Source of the DNA: Bacteroidales bacterium
Lineage (GTDB): Bacteria; Bacteroidota; Bacteroidia; Bacteroidales; F082
Assembly (NCBI GenBank): GCA_024400195.1
Contig: JAKSNC010000003.1
Span: 1-64,000 of the forward strand
Length of the DNA: 64,000 nucleotides
Direction: 5' to 3'
Numbering within the stretch: the first letter of the stretch is position 1; every line of letters starts with the position of its first letter. Below the pieces are notes generated by a model. The model saw nothing but the letters and a program-made list of their open reading frames with translations. It searched no databases and was not told the origin of the DNA. Position numbers and translations under genes: made by a program. Below, in pieces: positions 35,484 through 44,007 of this stretch.

Positions 35484-36521
35484 ATGGAGAAAAAAGAATT
35501 ATTGAAAGAAGTCGTGAAGCACATCGACATTAAAAAGTACGATTCGACAGAACTTATAGACGCAATGCGCAGTATGTCGTTCACTTCTCGTGACACGGCC
35601 CGTGCCGCCGACATCATGATGATGATGTGTAACGAGAAGACATGTACCAATATCCTCACGATAGCGGGTTCGACTTCGGCTGCCGGCTGTATGCAGGTTT
35701 ATGTCGATATGGTCCGCAACAAGATGGTTGACGTCGTTGTCTCCACAGGCGCGTCTATAATCGATATGGATCTCTTCGAGGCACTCGGCTTCAAACACTA
35801 CATAGGCGAGAAGGAGAATGTCATCCCCGACACAACGCTTCGCGAACTGTACATCGACAGAATTTATGACACATATATCGACGAAGAACAGCTTCAGGCC
35901 TGCGATAACGCGACATACGAACTCGCCAACATGCTTGAGACACGCCCTTATTCGTCACGCGAATTTCTGTATGAACTCGGCAAATGGCTGCACGACGGAC
36001 GTTCAGTGAAGAAGGACAGCCTCATCCAGACTTGCTACGAATGCGGCGTGCCGATTTTCTGTCCCGCCTTCAGCGACTCTTCAGCTGGATTCGGTATCGG
36101 AAAACATCAGTGGGAACGCACTCATAAAGGCGAAAAATATGTCTCTATCGATTCTGTGAGAGACTTCATCGAGCTGACAGAGATAAAGATGCAGGCACCG
36201 GAGACGGGTCTGTTCATGGTCGGAGGCGGCACTCCTAAGAATTTCGCTCAGGATACCGTCGTCTGCGCAGAAATCCTCGGTTATGAAGTCCCGATGCATA
36301 AATATGCAATTCAGATTACCGTTGCCGATGTCCGCGATGGTGCATGCTCATCATCAACGCTTCTCGAAGCCGGTTCGTGGGGAAAAGTCAGTGAAAAACT
36401 TCAGCAGATGGTCTATGCGGAGGGAACAACGGTGATTCCGCTCATCGCTTCATACGTTTATCACAACGGCGATTGGAAAAACCGCGAATACAAAAATTGG
36501 CAGAAAATATACCAAAAGTAA
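35484..36521 (+). CDS. Deoxyhypusine synthase-like enzyme
   Basis: The 345-residue protein matches deoxyhypusine synthase: SGxSAAG-like NAD site (IAGSTSAAGCMQ), VVSTGASIIDMD, and the region SWGKV whose Lys corresponds to the catalytic Lys329 of human DHS. Bacteria lack eIF5A, so the substrate cannot be the usual one; related bacterial enzymes make homospermidine or other polyamines from spermidine or putrescine. It is monocistronic. The exact product here is unknown. Confidence 0.88.
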   Translation: MEKKELLKEVVKHIDIKKYDSTELIDAMRSMSFTSRDTARAADIMMMMCNEKTCTNILTIAGSTSAAGCMQVYVDMVRNKMVDVVVSTGASIIDMDLFEALGFKHYIGEKENVIPDTTLRELYIDRIYDTYIDEEQLQACDNATYELANMLETRPYSSREFLYELGKWLHDGRSVKKDSLIQTCYECGVPIFCPAFSDSSAGFGIGKHQWERTHKGEKYVSIDSVRDFIELTEIKMQAPETGLFMVGGGTPKNFAQDTVVCAEILGYEVPMHKYAIQITVADVRDGACSSSTLLEAGSWGKVSEKLQQMVYAEGTTVIPLIASYVYHNGDWKNREYKNWQKIYQK

Positions 36522-36547
36522 TTGGTTGACAATACAAACGAATTTCT

Positions 36548-36633
36548 GTAGAGACGTGGTTTACCACGTCTCTATTTTTTGTTTCGTGGTTTACCGCGTC
36601 TCTATTTTGTTTTGTGGTTTGCCACGTCTCTAC
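36548..36633. repeat. Three tandem palindromic repeats
   Basis: Three copies of a unit like GTAGAGACGTGG-TTTA-CCACGTCTCTA lie head to tail; the first is a perfect hairpin, the others have lost the GTAGAGA arm or carry mutations (CGCG, TTTGCC). The array touches the thioesterase stop codon. Such units are dispersed intergenic repeats in Bacteroidota and cyanobacteria and may act as 3' hairpins for both flanking genes. Confidence 0.75.
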
Positions 36634-37049
36634 TTTTGTTTTATCTCGTTCTTGAACTTCTCGACGTATTCTTCCGACAGCGGCTTCGATGTGGGCTTCG
36701 CGTCATGTCCCGCCTCACGATTTATGCTTACCGCCACACTATGGCTGATTGTCTTGACGGCTCCGCTTAGAACATCGCGTAACCTCTGCTCCAATCGAAC
36801 ACTTTTCGTCCCAATCTCGAGAATCTCTGTCTCACAAACAATATCGTCATGAATCATTATAGGCTCCTTGAAATCCATGTCGATGTGCACAAGAACAAGG
36901 TCAAAAGTCAACCAGTCGATGTGCTCGCCGAGAGTCTTTTCAAAAAACTGCGTCCTGCCATAGTCCAAAATGTGGCACTGAGCACCGTTGTTGACGTGAT
37001 TGAAAACGTCTAAATCATTCATTCTTAATTGTATAGGACAAGAAACCAT
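36630..37049 (-). CDS. Acyl-CoA thioesterase (4HBT hot-dog fold)
   Basis: The 139-residue protein is a hot-dog thioesterase: IQLRMNDLDVFNHVNNGAQCHILDYGR carries the catalytic Asp (NDLD) and FNHVNN of the YbgC/4HBT group. It hydrolyses acyl-CoA thioesters; the acyl chain is not predictable. The gene starts at ATG 37049 and its stop lies inside the tandem repeat at 36548-36633. Confidence 0.85.
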   Translation of the reverse strand: MVSCPIQLRMNDLDVFNHVNNGAQCHILDYGRTQFFEKTLGEHIDWLTFDLVLVHIDMDFKEPIMIHDDIVCETEILEIGTKSVRLEQRLRDVLSGAVKTISHSVAVSINREAGHDAKPTSKPLSEEYVEKFKNEIKQK

Positions 37050-37065
37050 AACTTGATTTTGTTAA

Positions 37066-37098
37066 TTCTAACTTCTAACTTCTAACTTCTAACTTCTT
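37066..37098 (+). repeat. Heptamer tandem repeat, (TTCTAAC)4
   Basis: Four exact TTCTAAC units (37066-37093) plus TTCTT precede the dgt stop on its opposite strand. The same heptamer is repeated at 26822-26847 and 60050-60082. Confidence 0.85.
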
Positions 37099-38422
37099 AA
37101 TTGTTAATCCCCCTGATGTCTTTGTAAAGCTGCACGGCATAAAGGTCGGTCATGTTGGAAATGAAGTCAAGTGCGACTTGCACTTTGGAATAAATGTCCG
37201 ATTTGTTCGTCCTGAACTGCTCGGGAATGAGGGAGAACAGTTTTTTTCTGTATGTTGTGTCGGGATTTGTCGCCGCAGAGACAAATTCGTTCATAAGTTC
37301 GCCAATCACATTGAATCCGGTCAACTCAATTTTGACGACGGCCGGGTTCCGATAGATGTTTTCCAACGAAAAACTTCGGCAGTCTTCAAGTGCCTTTTTT
37401 TCATAATCAGGTAGATGCGAGACAAGGCTTTTGACAAATCTTCCCGACATGATGTCGTCGTAGTTGTTGATGAATATATTTGCTGCGCAATCGACTAACT
37501 TGTTGATAACCATTGCTCTCAAAAATGCCATTCTTTCATTTTTGTCGGTAACGATGTCATAAACATCTTTTTTTCTGCTGAAAAACCATTTGTCATTTTC
37601 GTCTTCTGCATTGAAAAACGCCGTAAAATGTCCTTCGATACTTTCCGTCGTTATTATGTTGCGTTTGTGTGCGTCCTCCATGTCGAGGACTAAATAGCAG
37701 ATATCGTCGGCGGCCTCCATCATATACGACAGCGGATGGCGTGCGTATATGAGTTTTTCTTCGTCGAGGCAGGGAATGCCGCATTTGTCCATCACTTTTC
37801 TAAACGTCTGTATTTCAGAGAAAAACACGTTGTATTTTTTGCGGCTGTCGTTGCCGAATGAGGGATAAGGGTATTTTATCAGCGTGGCGAGTGTGGAGTA
37901 GGTGAGTGACATTCCGCCGATTCGTCTTCCGTGAAAAGTATGAGTCAGTTGTCTGAAAGCGTTTGCATTTCCTTCAAAAGAAATAAAGTCAGACCATTGA
38001 TTGTCAGGTATTTGTGCTTTGAGTTTTTTCCCGTCTCCGTCTTTGAAGAAACTGCTTATCGTCTCTTCTCCGGAATGACCGAAAGGCGGGTTGCCGAGAT
38101 CGTGGGCGAGGCAGGCAGCCGAAACAATAGTGTCGATGTCGTATATGATGTTGCCCAAATCAGGATTTCGTCTCGCTATTTCCGTGGAAACCTTTCTTGC
38201 GATGGATCGTCCTACAGAGGCCACTTCCAAGCTGTGTGTCAATCTATTGTGAACCATCTGGCTGCCCGGTAGCGGAAAGACCTGCGTTTTGTTCTGCATT
38301 CTGCGAAAAATGTTCGAGAAGATGATTCTGTCATAGTCGCGTTGAAAGGCGTTGCGTATGTCGGCCACTTTGTGTGCCTCCGACTCTCTGTCGGCGTTGA
38401 GAAGTTGTTCCCAGTTCATCAT
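37097..38422 (-). CDS. dgt: Deoxyguanosinetriphosphate triphosphohydrolase (dGTPase)
   Basis: The 441-residue HD-domain protein hydrolyses dGTP to deoxyguanosine and triphosphate. It shows FRRMQNKTQVFPL, RLTHSLEVASVGR and the HD metal site CLAHDLGNPPFGHSGEE. Related enzymes also limit phage replication. It overlaps tsaD by ATGA and is co-translated with it; the link is probably only operonic. Confidence 0.93.
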   Translation of the reverse strand: MMNWEQLLNADRESEAHKVADIRNAFQRDYDRIIFSNIFRRMQNKTQVFPLPGSQMVHNRLTHSLEVASVGRSIARKVSTEIARRNPDLGNIIYDIDTIVSAACLAHDLGNPPFGHSGEETISSFFKDGDGKKLKAQIPDNQWSDFISFEGNANAFRQLTHTFHGRRIGGMSLTYSTLATLIKYPYPSFGNDSRKKYNVFFSEIQTFRKVMDKCGIPCLDEEKLIYARHPLSYMMEAADDICYLVLDMEDAHKRNIITTESIEGHFTAFFNAEDENDKWFFSRKKDVYDIVTDKNERMAFLRAMVINKLVDCAANIFINNYDDIMSGRFVKSLVSHLPDYEKKALEDCRSFSLENIYRNPAVVKIELTGFNVIGELMNEFVSAATNPDTTYRKKLFSLIPEQFRTNKSDIYSKVQVALDFISNMTDLYAVQLYKDIRGINN

Positions 38423-39447
38423 TTGTCGTCTTTGTATGTTGAACGCGCGTAAGGTGTCATCGTTTGGTTGGCAAACTCGCCGCGTTGGTATTTGAGGTAG
38501 CCGGCCACGCCTATCATGGCGGCGTTGTCGGTACTGAACTTGAATTTCGGGATAAAGACTTTCCAGTGATATTTCTTTCCTGCCGCGCGCAAGGCCTCCT
38601 GAAGTCCCGAGTTAGCGGAGACGCCTCCTGCTATGGCAACATGGTTTATTCTGGTTTGTTTGGCGGCCAAAACGACTTTCTTCATCAGCATCTCGATGAT
38701 TTCGCCCTGAATAGATGCGCAAAGGTCGTATTTGTTTTTCTCGATAAAGTCGGGGTCCTCACGCAGTCTGTCTCTTACGAAATACAGAAAACTCGTCTTA
38801 AGTCCGCTGAAACTGTAGTCCAATCCCGGTATGTTCGGGCGGCTGAAGGAAAATGCCTTCGGGTTGCCCTCCTTGGCGAATTTGTCGATTACGGGGCCGC
38901 CGGGATAGGGCATGCCCATTATCTTGGCGGCTTTGTCGAATGCCTCTCCTGCCGCGTCGTCAATGGTTTTTCCGATGATTTCAAGGTCGAAATAGTCGTT
39001 GACCTTCATTATCTGCGTATGCCCTCCACTGACCGTGAGGCAGAGAAATGGAAACTCCGGCACTTCAGTCGGATTTTCGTCTTGTGCGAAAAGCGCGAGG
39101 ACGTGTCCGTTGGTGTGATCTACCTCTATCAGCGGAATGTCCATCGCAAGCGCAAAAGCTTTGGCAAAAGAACTACCCACGAGAAGTGAGCCGAGAAGTC
39201 CCGGACCACGTGTATATGCTATCGCGCATATCTGATTTTTTTGTATATTTGCCCTCTTAATGGCGGCATCAACGACAGGTATGATGTTTTGCTGGTGGGC
39301 ACGCGACGCAAGTTCAGGAACAACGCCTCCGTAAAGACGGTGAACATCTTGATTTGCAATGACATTTGACAGAATCGTCGTCCCTTTCAAGACAGCAGCC
39401 GAAGTGTCGTCACAAGAAGATTCAATTGCTAAAATGTACTCTTTCAT
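38419..39447 (-). CDS. tsaD: tRNA N6-threonylcarbamoyladenosine transferase subunit TsaD
   Basis: TsaD builds t6A37 in ANN-decoding tRNAs with TsaB, TsaC and TsaE. The 342-residue protein starts MKEYILAIESSCDDTSAAV, has the metal site VDHTNGHVLAL and LTVSGGHTQIM, and GGVSANSGLQEALR. ATG 39447 is used because upstream starts lie before the promoter TAACTTTG at 39465-39472. The gene overlaps dgt by 4 bp. Confidence 0.96.
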   Translation of the reverse strand: MKEYILAIESSCDDTSAAVLKGTTILSNVIANQDVHRLYGGVVPELASRAHQQNIIPVVDAAIKRANIQKNQICAIAYTRGPGLLGSLLVGSSFAKAFALAMDIPLIEVDHTNGHVLALFAQDENPTEVPEFPFLCLTVSGGHTQIMKVNDYFDLEIIGKTIDDAAGEAFDKAAKIMGMPYPGGPVIDKFAKEGNPKAFSFSRPNIPGLDYSFSGLKTSFLYFVRDRLREDPDFIEKNKYDLCASIQGEIIEMLMKKVVLAAKQTRINHVAIAGGVSANSGLQEALRAAGKKYHWKVFIPKFKFSTDNAAMIGVAGYLKYQRGEFANQTMTPYARSTYKDDK

Positions 39448-39464
39448 ATCTCGAAAATAGGAGG

Positions 39465-39472
39465 CAAAGTTA
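39465..39472 (-). promoter_or_regulatory. -7 box of the tsaD-dgt operon
   Basis: The minus strand reads TAACTTTG, 17 bp before the tsaD ATG. The same bases fall in the upstream part of the tamB reading frame. Confidence 0.65.
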
Positions 39473-39519
39473 CGAAGAAAAAGATAATACACGGTTTTTT
39501 AATTCTCATCACTTTTGTT

Positions 39520-42500
39520 TTGGCTTTTTTGATGAGTTTCTACGTCGCAGTCCGTGACGTGAATGTGCAGAGTATGCTCGCCCGCACAGCCGCAAGTTAT
39601 CTCTCGAAAAGACTCGGAACAGAAGTGTATATCAATACTTTCTATCTCGCCCCCGACTTTTCTGTCTATCTTAAGGATGTTCAGTTGAACGATTTTGAAC
39701 ATTACCCGATGTTCAAAGTGGGCGTGCTCGATGCAAAAACCGATATCTCTGATTTTCCTAAAATTGGTTTCGACGGTATATTTCTTCAAGATGTCCTCGT
39801 CAACATGGTGAAATATGATGGAAGCGAGACATTCAACGTGAACGAGGTCTTCGCGATATTCCTTAATGATGATGATAGTGAACCCATTGACGTCCCGATA
39901 ACGGCCGACGCTATCATTATAAACAATCTTCACGTAGTTTATTGGAACCAAAACAAGGATCATCCCGAGAAGACGACGATGGATTATCACCACATCGATA
40001 TTGACAACATCTACGGAGTTATTAGGGATTTCAGCTTGAAGGACGGTGTTGCCTCGGTTCAGGTAAACAGTCTCTCCGGCAAGGAGAAGAGCGGCTTCAA
40101 AATACACCATTTCGAGGCTGACAGAATGTTGTTCGACGATACAGGCTTGGATGCGAAGAATATCACGGTTTTTCAAAACGGCTCTAAAGCAAACTTAGAC
40201 CTGCATTTCGGCTTTGACGATTTCTCGCAGATTGACTGTTTTGAAGATTCGGTCTATATCTACAGCAATATCAAGTCGGGTTCCTATTATACCCTAAGCG
40301 ATGTGCGTTTCTTCTCGAATACTATGGCCAAAATGACGGATACGATAGCTTTTAGCGGCGAGTTTGAAGGTACTGTGAGTGATTTTACGCTGACGAATTT
40401 CGTCTTCGATTTCGAGAAAAACACCGAACTTTCAGGCGACATCAGGATAACGGGCCTTCCTGAAATAGAACAGACGATTTTCGATGTTGACATAAAGTCA
40501 ATGGATTACAACTTCGATGATTTGAGCCATTTCGCCATACCTGCTTCAAATCCGTATTTCGAAGTGCCCTCGTCACTCGCTCCAATCGACAACGGTAACG
40601 CATCAATATCATTCAAAGGCGGCTGCTACGACTTCACTTGCGATGTCGTTCTCAATACAGCCCCCGGATGCGTTAAGGCGTCTGTGTCGGCGACATCGGT
40701 GCCTGGCACGGAGGAATGCAGCTATAAGGCCATCGTCAATTCGCCGAAATTCAATCTGACACCGTTCACCGAAACAGAAGACCCTGTCGTGGTGGGTATG
40801 AAGGCATACCTAAACGGAATGCTGACTTACGACGACGCCGATGTTAATATGAAGGCTGACGTGCAGAAACTGAACATGTTTAAGAATTTGTTTACTGACT
40901 TCGGCCTATATGCTAATTTTGACAACGGCGTTCTTAAAGTCAACACAGTCATCGACGAACCTGCAGTCAGTCTTGATTTCGACGGCACAATCAACACAAA
41001 CGGTCCGCGACCTGAAGTCGTCGCCGACGTCAAAATAAGAAACTTCGACTTCGAAAAACTCAACATCGTTTCACAAGATACGCTGTGTCGCGTCTCCGGA
41101 TTGGTCAATGCCGACTTTAACGGTTTCGACATTGACGATATGGCGGGCTGCGTCTCCGTTAGAGACTTCGTTTATCTCGGAAGTGAGGGCAGACTTGATA
41201 TGGACAGCCTCAAAATGTCTTTGGAAGAATATGGTGACGATGCTAAAAAATTGATTGTCACTAATGATTTCTTCGATTTTGAACTTGACGGCATAATCAG
41301 TTTTTCAACTCTCGAATATTCCCTGAAAAGTTATCTCGACTACTATGTTTTTATTCCGTGGTGGCAGGGCTATTCCCATCTCGACAAAAAAACACAGGAT
41401 TTTTATGCTACGCTTGACATGAAGAAGATGGCTCCGCTCACACGACTCTTCGTGCCAAACCTTAAAATCTCCGACAACACGACGTTCACAACAACCTTCA
41501 GTTCGCTTAAACATAACCTAAACGCCACTTTCGAAGCAGACGAAATCGACTATTCGGGGGTGAGGTTTAAGAATATCGACCTCAAACACAAGACATTCCA
41601 CGACCGCGGAGTTCTCGACATCTCTGTTTCCCAAGTTGTGTTTCGCGACAGCACGGAAACGATGGAACATCTCGGACTTGATAATCTGGCACTTAACGGT
41701 CGGATGGCAGATGATTCCATTTTGTTTAACATAAAATGGCATAACAACGACACGACAATGCTCAACGACGCGAATATCTTCCTGAAATATCACCCTTTAG
41801 ACTCACTGACAGCCTTTGTTGACATGAGTAACACTTCCGTCAACGTCAACGATAAAAAATGGGGGATAAGTCCGAGCAGTACGGCGGTGATGTCGGATTA
41901 TAACGTGACATTCAATAATTTCGACCTTTATTCGAGCGATAATGAAAGAATAGTGATAAACGGAAACCTTCCGTTTATGTCGGGAGATACTTTGTCGGTG
42001 AATATCAGAGATCTCGACATCAGCGATTTCAACATCATAACACAGGGTCAGGATTTGCGTTTTAACGGCGACATCAATGGTGACGTTGTCGTTTCGGGAC
42101 TTTATGACATACCGTCGCTCACAACTGATATGACAGTCGATTCGCTTTCAGTCAACGAACACCTCGTCGGTAATGTGATGCTTTTATCAATGCTGAATGT
42201 TGCGGATACATCTGTTGTGATAAATGCGGATATTGAAAGAAATTCTGTTAAGTCGGTGAATCTTAATGGTTCATATTATGCGGGAAGAGAGAACGACCTT
42301 GACTTTGCACTTGATTTCGATGAATTCGACGTGTCGTTTGTCAATCCGTTTACACGCGGCGTGGTGAGCAGGATGAACGGCGATTTGTCGGGACGACTTA
42401 CATTGGGCGGCTCTATAGAGAAACCGCTACTCAAAGGTTTTGTAAAAATGGCGGATGCCGGCTGCAACATCGACTTCCTGAACACATATTACACATTTGA

Positions 42501-44001
42501 CCATAGCATCGTTTTTGATGAAAACATCGTCACGATAAACGACATGGTCATCACAGATACAATCGGCGAACAAGCTCTACTTAACGCAACTTTAACGCAC
42601 AATTATTTGAGAGATATAAAGTTTGATGTCAATTTGAGGATGAACAACTTCCTCGGGATGAACATTCCGTCAGGCATGGACAAGGCGTTTTATGGGACTG
42701 CGATAGCTTCCGGCATTTTCAGCGCACAAGGTTCTTTTGACGACATACGGCTTGGTATTAACGCCACGACACGCGATGGAACGCAAGTTACGATTCCGCT
42801 TCCTTCAACCAGCAGCGTAAACGACGAATTTATCATATTCGTAAATAATAATGCCGCCGACACCGTTAATGCTGCTGATGATACAATTCCTGAAGTCGTT
42901 ACGAGAAAATACGACAACTTGTTAATCGACCTTACGGCCAATGTGACGCAGGACGCGAAAGTCGATATACTGCTTCCGTCGAATATGGGCAGTATGGAGG
43001 CCGTCGGTACAGGCAGCATCAACCTCAACATGCTGAATGACGACATGAGGCTTAACGGTGAATATGTCATTAACAGCGGAAACTTCGTCTTCTCACTTAG
43101 AAACATCGTCAAAAGAACCTTCGAGCTCCGAAACGGCGGGCGTATAGTGTGGACGGGCGACGCCTCCGATGCCGACATCGACGTCGTCGGCGTGTATAAG
43201 ACCAAGTCGTCTTTGAACTCACTCGGCATCGCCGTCGATTCCACTTCCATGAGCAACAACATCAACGTCAACTGCATAATCAGACTGTCAAACAAACTTC
43301 AGAATCCGACGCTGAACTTCGGTATAGAACTGCCAAACGCCACCAACGACGTGACGACAAGCGTTTTCTCCGTCATCGATACCACCGACCAGTCTGTCAT
43401 GGCACAACAGGTGCTTTCGCTTCTCGTCCTCGGCGAATTTCTTTATACCGCCGGCAGCAACAGTTGGTCGAGATTGGGTTCGTCAACATATTACAGCGTT
43501 ATAACAGACCAAATCAGCAACTGGCTCTCACAGATAAGCAGCGACATCGACGTAGGCGTTTCATATACGCCGCAGGATAATATCACCAATGAGGAACTCG
43601 AAGTGGCACTTTCGACACAGCTTTTCAACGACAGACTCATCATTGAAGGCAACTTCGGTATGTACACAAGCGGAACAAAGAACAGCACACGACAAAACGC
43701 AAGCAACGTCGTAGGCGACTTTGATCTTACATGGAAACTTACTAATAGATTGAGCCTCAAGGCATACAATCATTCTAACACCAGTAGCGTTTTGAACTCT
43801 TATTCCTTCGATAATTATTCTGAATACACACAGGGCGTCGGTTTTTCACTGTCACAAAACTTCGACAGGCTGAGTGAGGTATTCGTCAATCTGAATAAGA
43901 TGAAGAGAACAATCGATAAGGCCGTCAGGAACAAAAAGGATGAGAAACAGGAAGAAAAACAGGAAGAAAATCAAGAAGAAAAACAGAGCGACGTGAGGTA
44001 A
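39520..44001 (+). CDS. tamB: TamB/AsmA-like translocation-assembly protein
   Basis: The protein of about 1493 residues has repeated beta-strand segments along its length and a C-terminal DUF490/TamB domain (LNMLNDDMRLNGEYVINSG; VLSLLVLGEF; DQISNWLSQISSDIDVGVSY). TamB-type proteins span the periplasm and move phospholipids or assemble outer-membrane proteins. The start is uncertain: TTG 39520 or ATG 39532 leave only half a signal anchor, while the open frame upstream, from codon 39472, adds TKKKIIHGFLILITFV, a complete anchor, but without ATG, GTG or TTG. A rare start codon or sequence error is possible. It is 6 bp from addA. Confidence 0.85.
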   Translation: MAFLMSFYVAVRDVNVQSMLARTAASYLSKRLGTEVYINTFYLAPDFSVYLKDVQLNDFEHYPMFKVGVLDAKTDISDFPKIGFDGIFLQDVLVNMVKYDGSETFNVNEVFAIFLNDDDSEPIDVPITADAIIINNLHVVYWNQNKDHPEKTTMDYHHIDIDNIYGVIRDFSLKDGVASVQVNSLSGKEKSGFKIHHFEADRMLFDDTGLDAKNITVFQNGSKANLDLHFGFDDFSQIDCFEDSVYIYSNIKSGSYYTLSDVRFFSNTMAKMTDTIAFSGEFEGTVSDFTLTNFVFDFEKNTELSGDIRITGLPEIEQTIFDVDIKSMDYNFDDLSHFAIPASNPYFEVPSSLAPIDNGNASISFKGGCYDFTCDVVLNTAPGCVKASVSATSVPGTEECSYKAIVNSPKFNLTPFTETEDPVVVGMKAYLNGMLTYDDADVNMKADVQKLNMFKNLFTDFGLYANFDNGVLKVNTVIDEPAVSLDFDGTINTNGPRPEVVADVKIRNFDFEKLNIVSQDTLCRVSGLVNADFNGFDIDDMAGCVSVRDFVYLGSEGRLDMDSLKMSLEEYGDDAKKLIVTNDFFDFELDGIISFSTLEYSLKSYLDYYVFIPWWQGYSHLDKKTQDFYATLDMKKMAPLTRLFVPNLKISDNTTFTTTFSSLKHNLNATFEADEIDYSGVRFKNIDLKHKTFHDRGVLDISVSQVVFRDSTETMEHLGLDNLALNGRMADDSILFNIKWHNNDTTMLNDANIFLKYHPLDSLTAFVDMSNTSVNVNDKKWGISPSSTAVMSDYNVTFNNFDLYSSDNERIVINGNLPFMSGDTLSVNIRDLDISDFNIITQGQDLRFNGDINGDVVVSGLYDIPSLTTDMTVDSLSVNEHLVGNVMLLSMLNVADTSVVINADIERNSVKSVNLNGSYYAGRENDLDFALDFDEFDVSFVNPFTRGVVSRMNGDLSGRLTLGGSIEKPLLKGFVKMADAGCNIDFLNTYYTFDHSIVFDENIVTINDMVITDTIGEQALLNATLTHNYLRDIKFDVNLRMNNFLGMNIPSGMDKAFYGTAIASGIFSAQGSFDDIRLGINATTRDGTQVTIPLPSTSSVNDEFIIFVNNNAADTVNAADDTIPEVVTRKYDNLLIDLTANVTQDAKVDILLPSNMGSMEAVGTGSINLNMLNDDMRLNGEYVINSGNFVFSLRNIVKRTFELRNGGRIVWTGDASDADIDVVGVYKTKSSLNSLGIAVDSTSMSNNINVNCIIRLSNKLQNPTLNFGIELPNATNDVTTSVFSVIDTTDQSVMAQQVLSLLVLGEFLYTAGSNSWSRLGSSTYYSVITDQISNWLSQISSDIDVGVSYTPQDNITNEELEVALSTQLFNDRLIIEGNFGMYTSGTKNSTRQNASNVVGDFDLTWKLTNRLSLKAYNHSNTSSVLNSYSFDNYSEYTQGVGFSLSQNFDRLSEVFVNLNKMKRTIDKAVRNKKDEKQEEKQEENQEEKQSDVR

Positions 44002-44007
44002 AAGCAG

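Noticed and set aside
39499..40176. Long open frame antisense to the start of tamB
   Set aside because: It has no promoter or family match and follows the codon shadow of the real gene.
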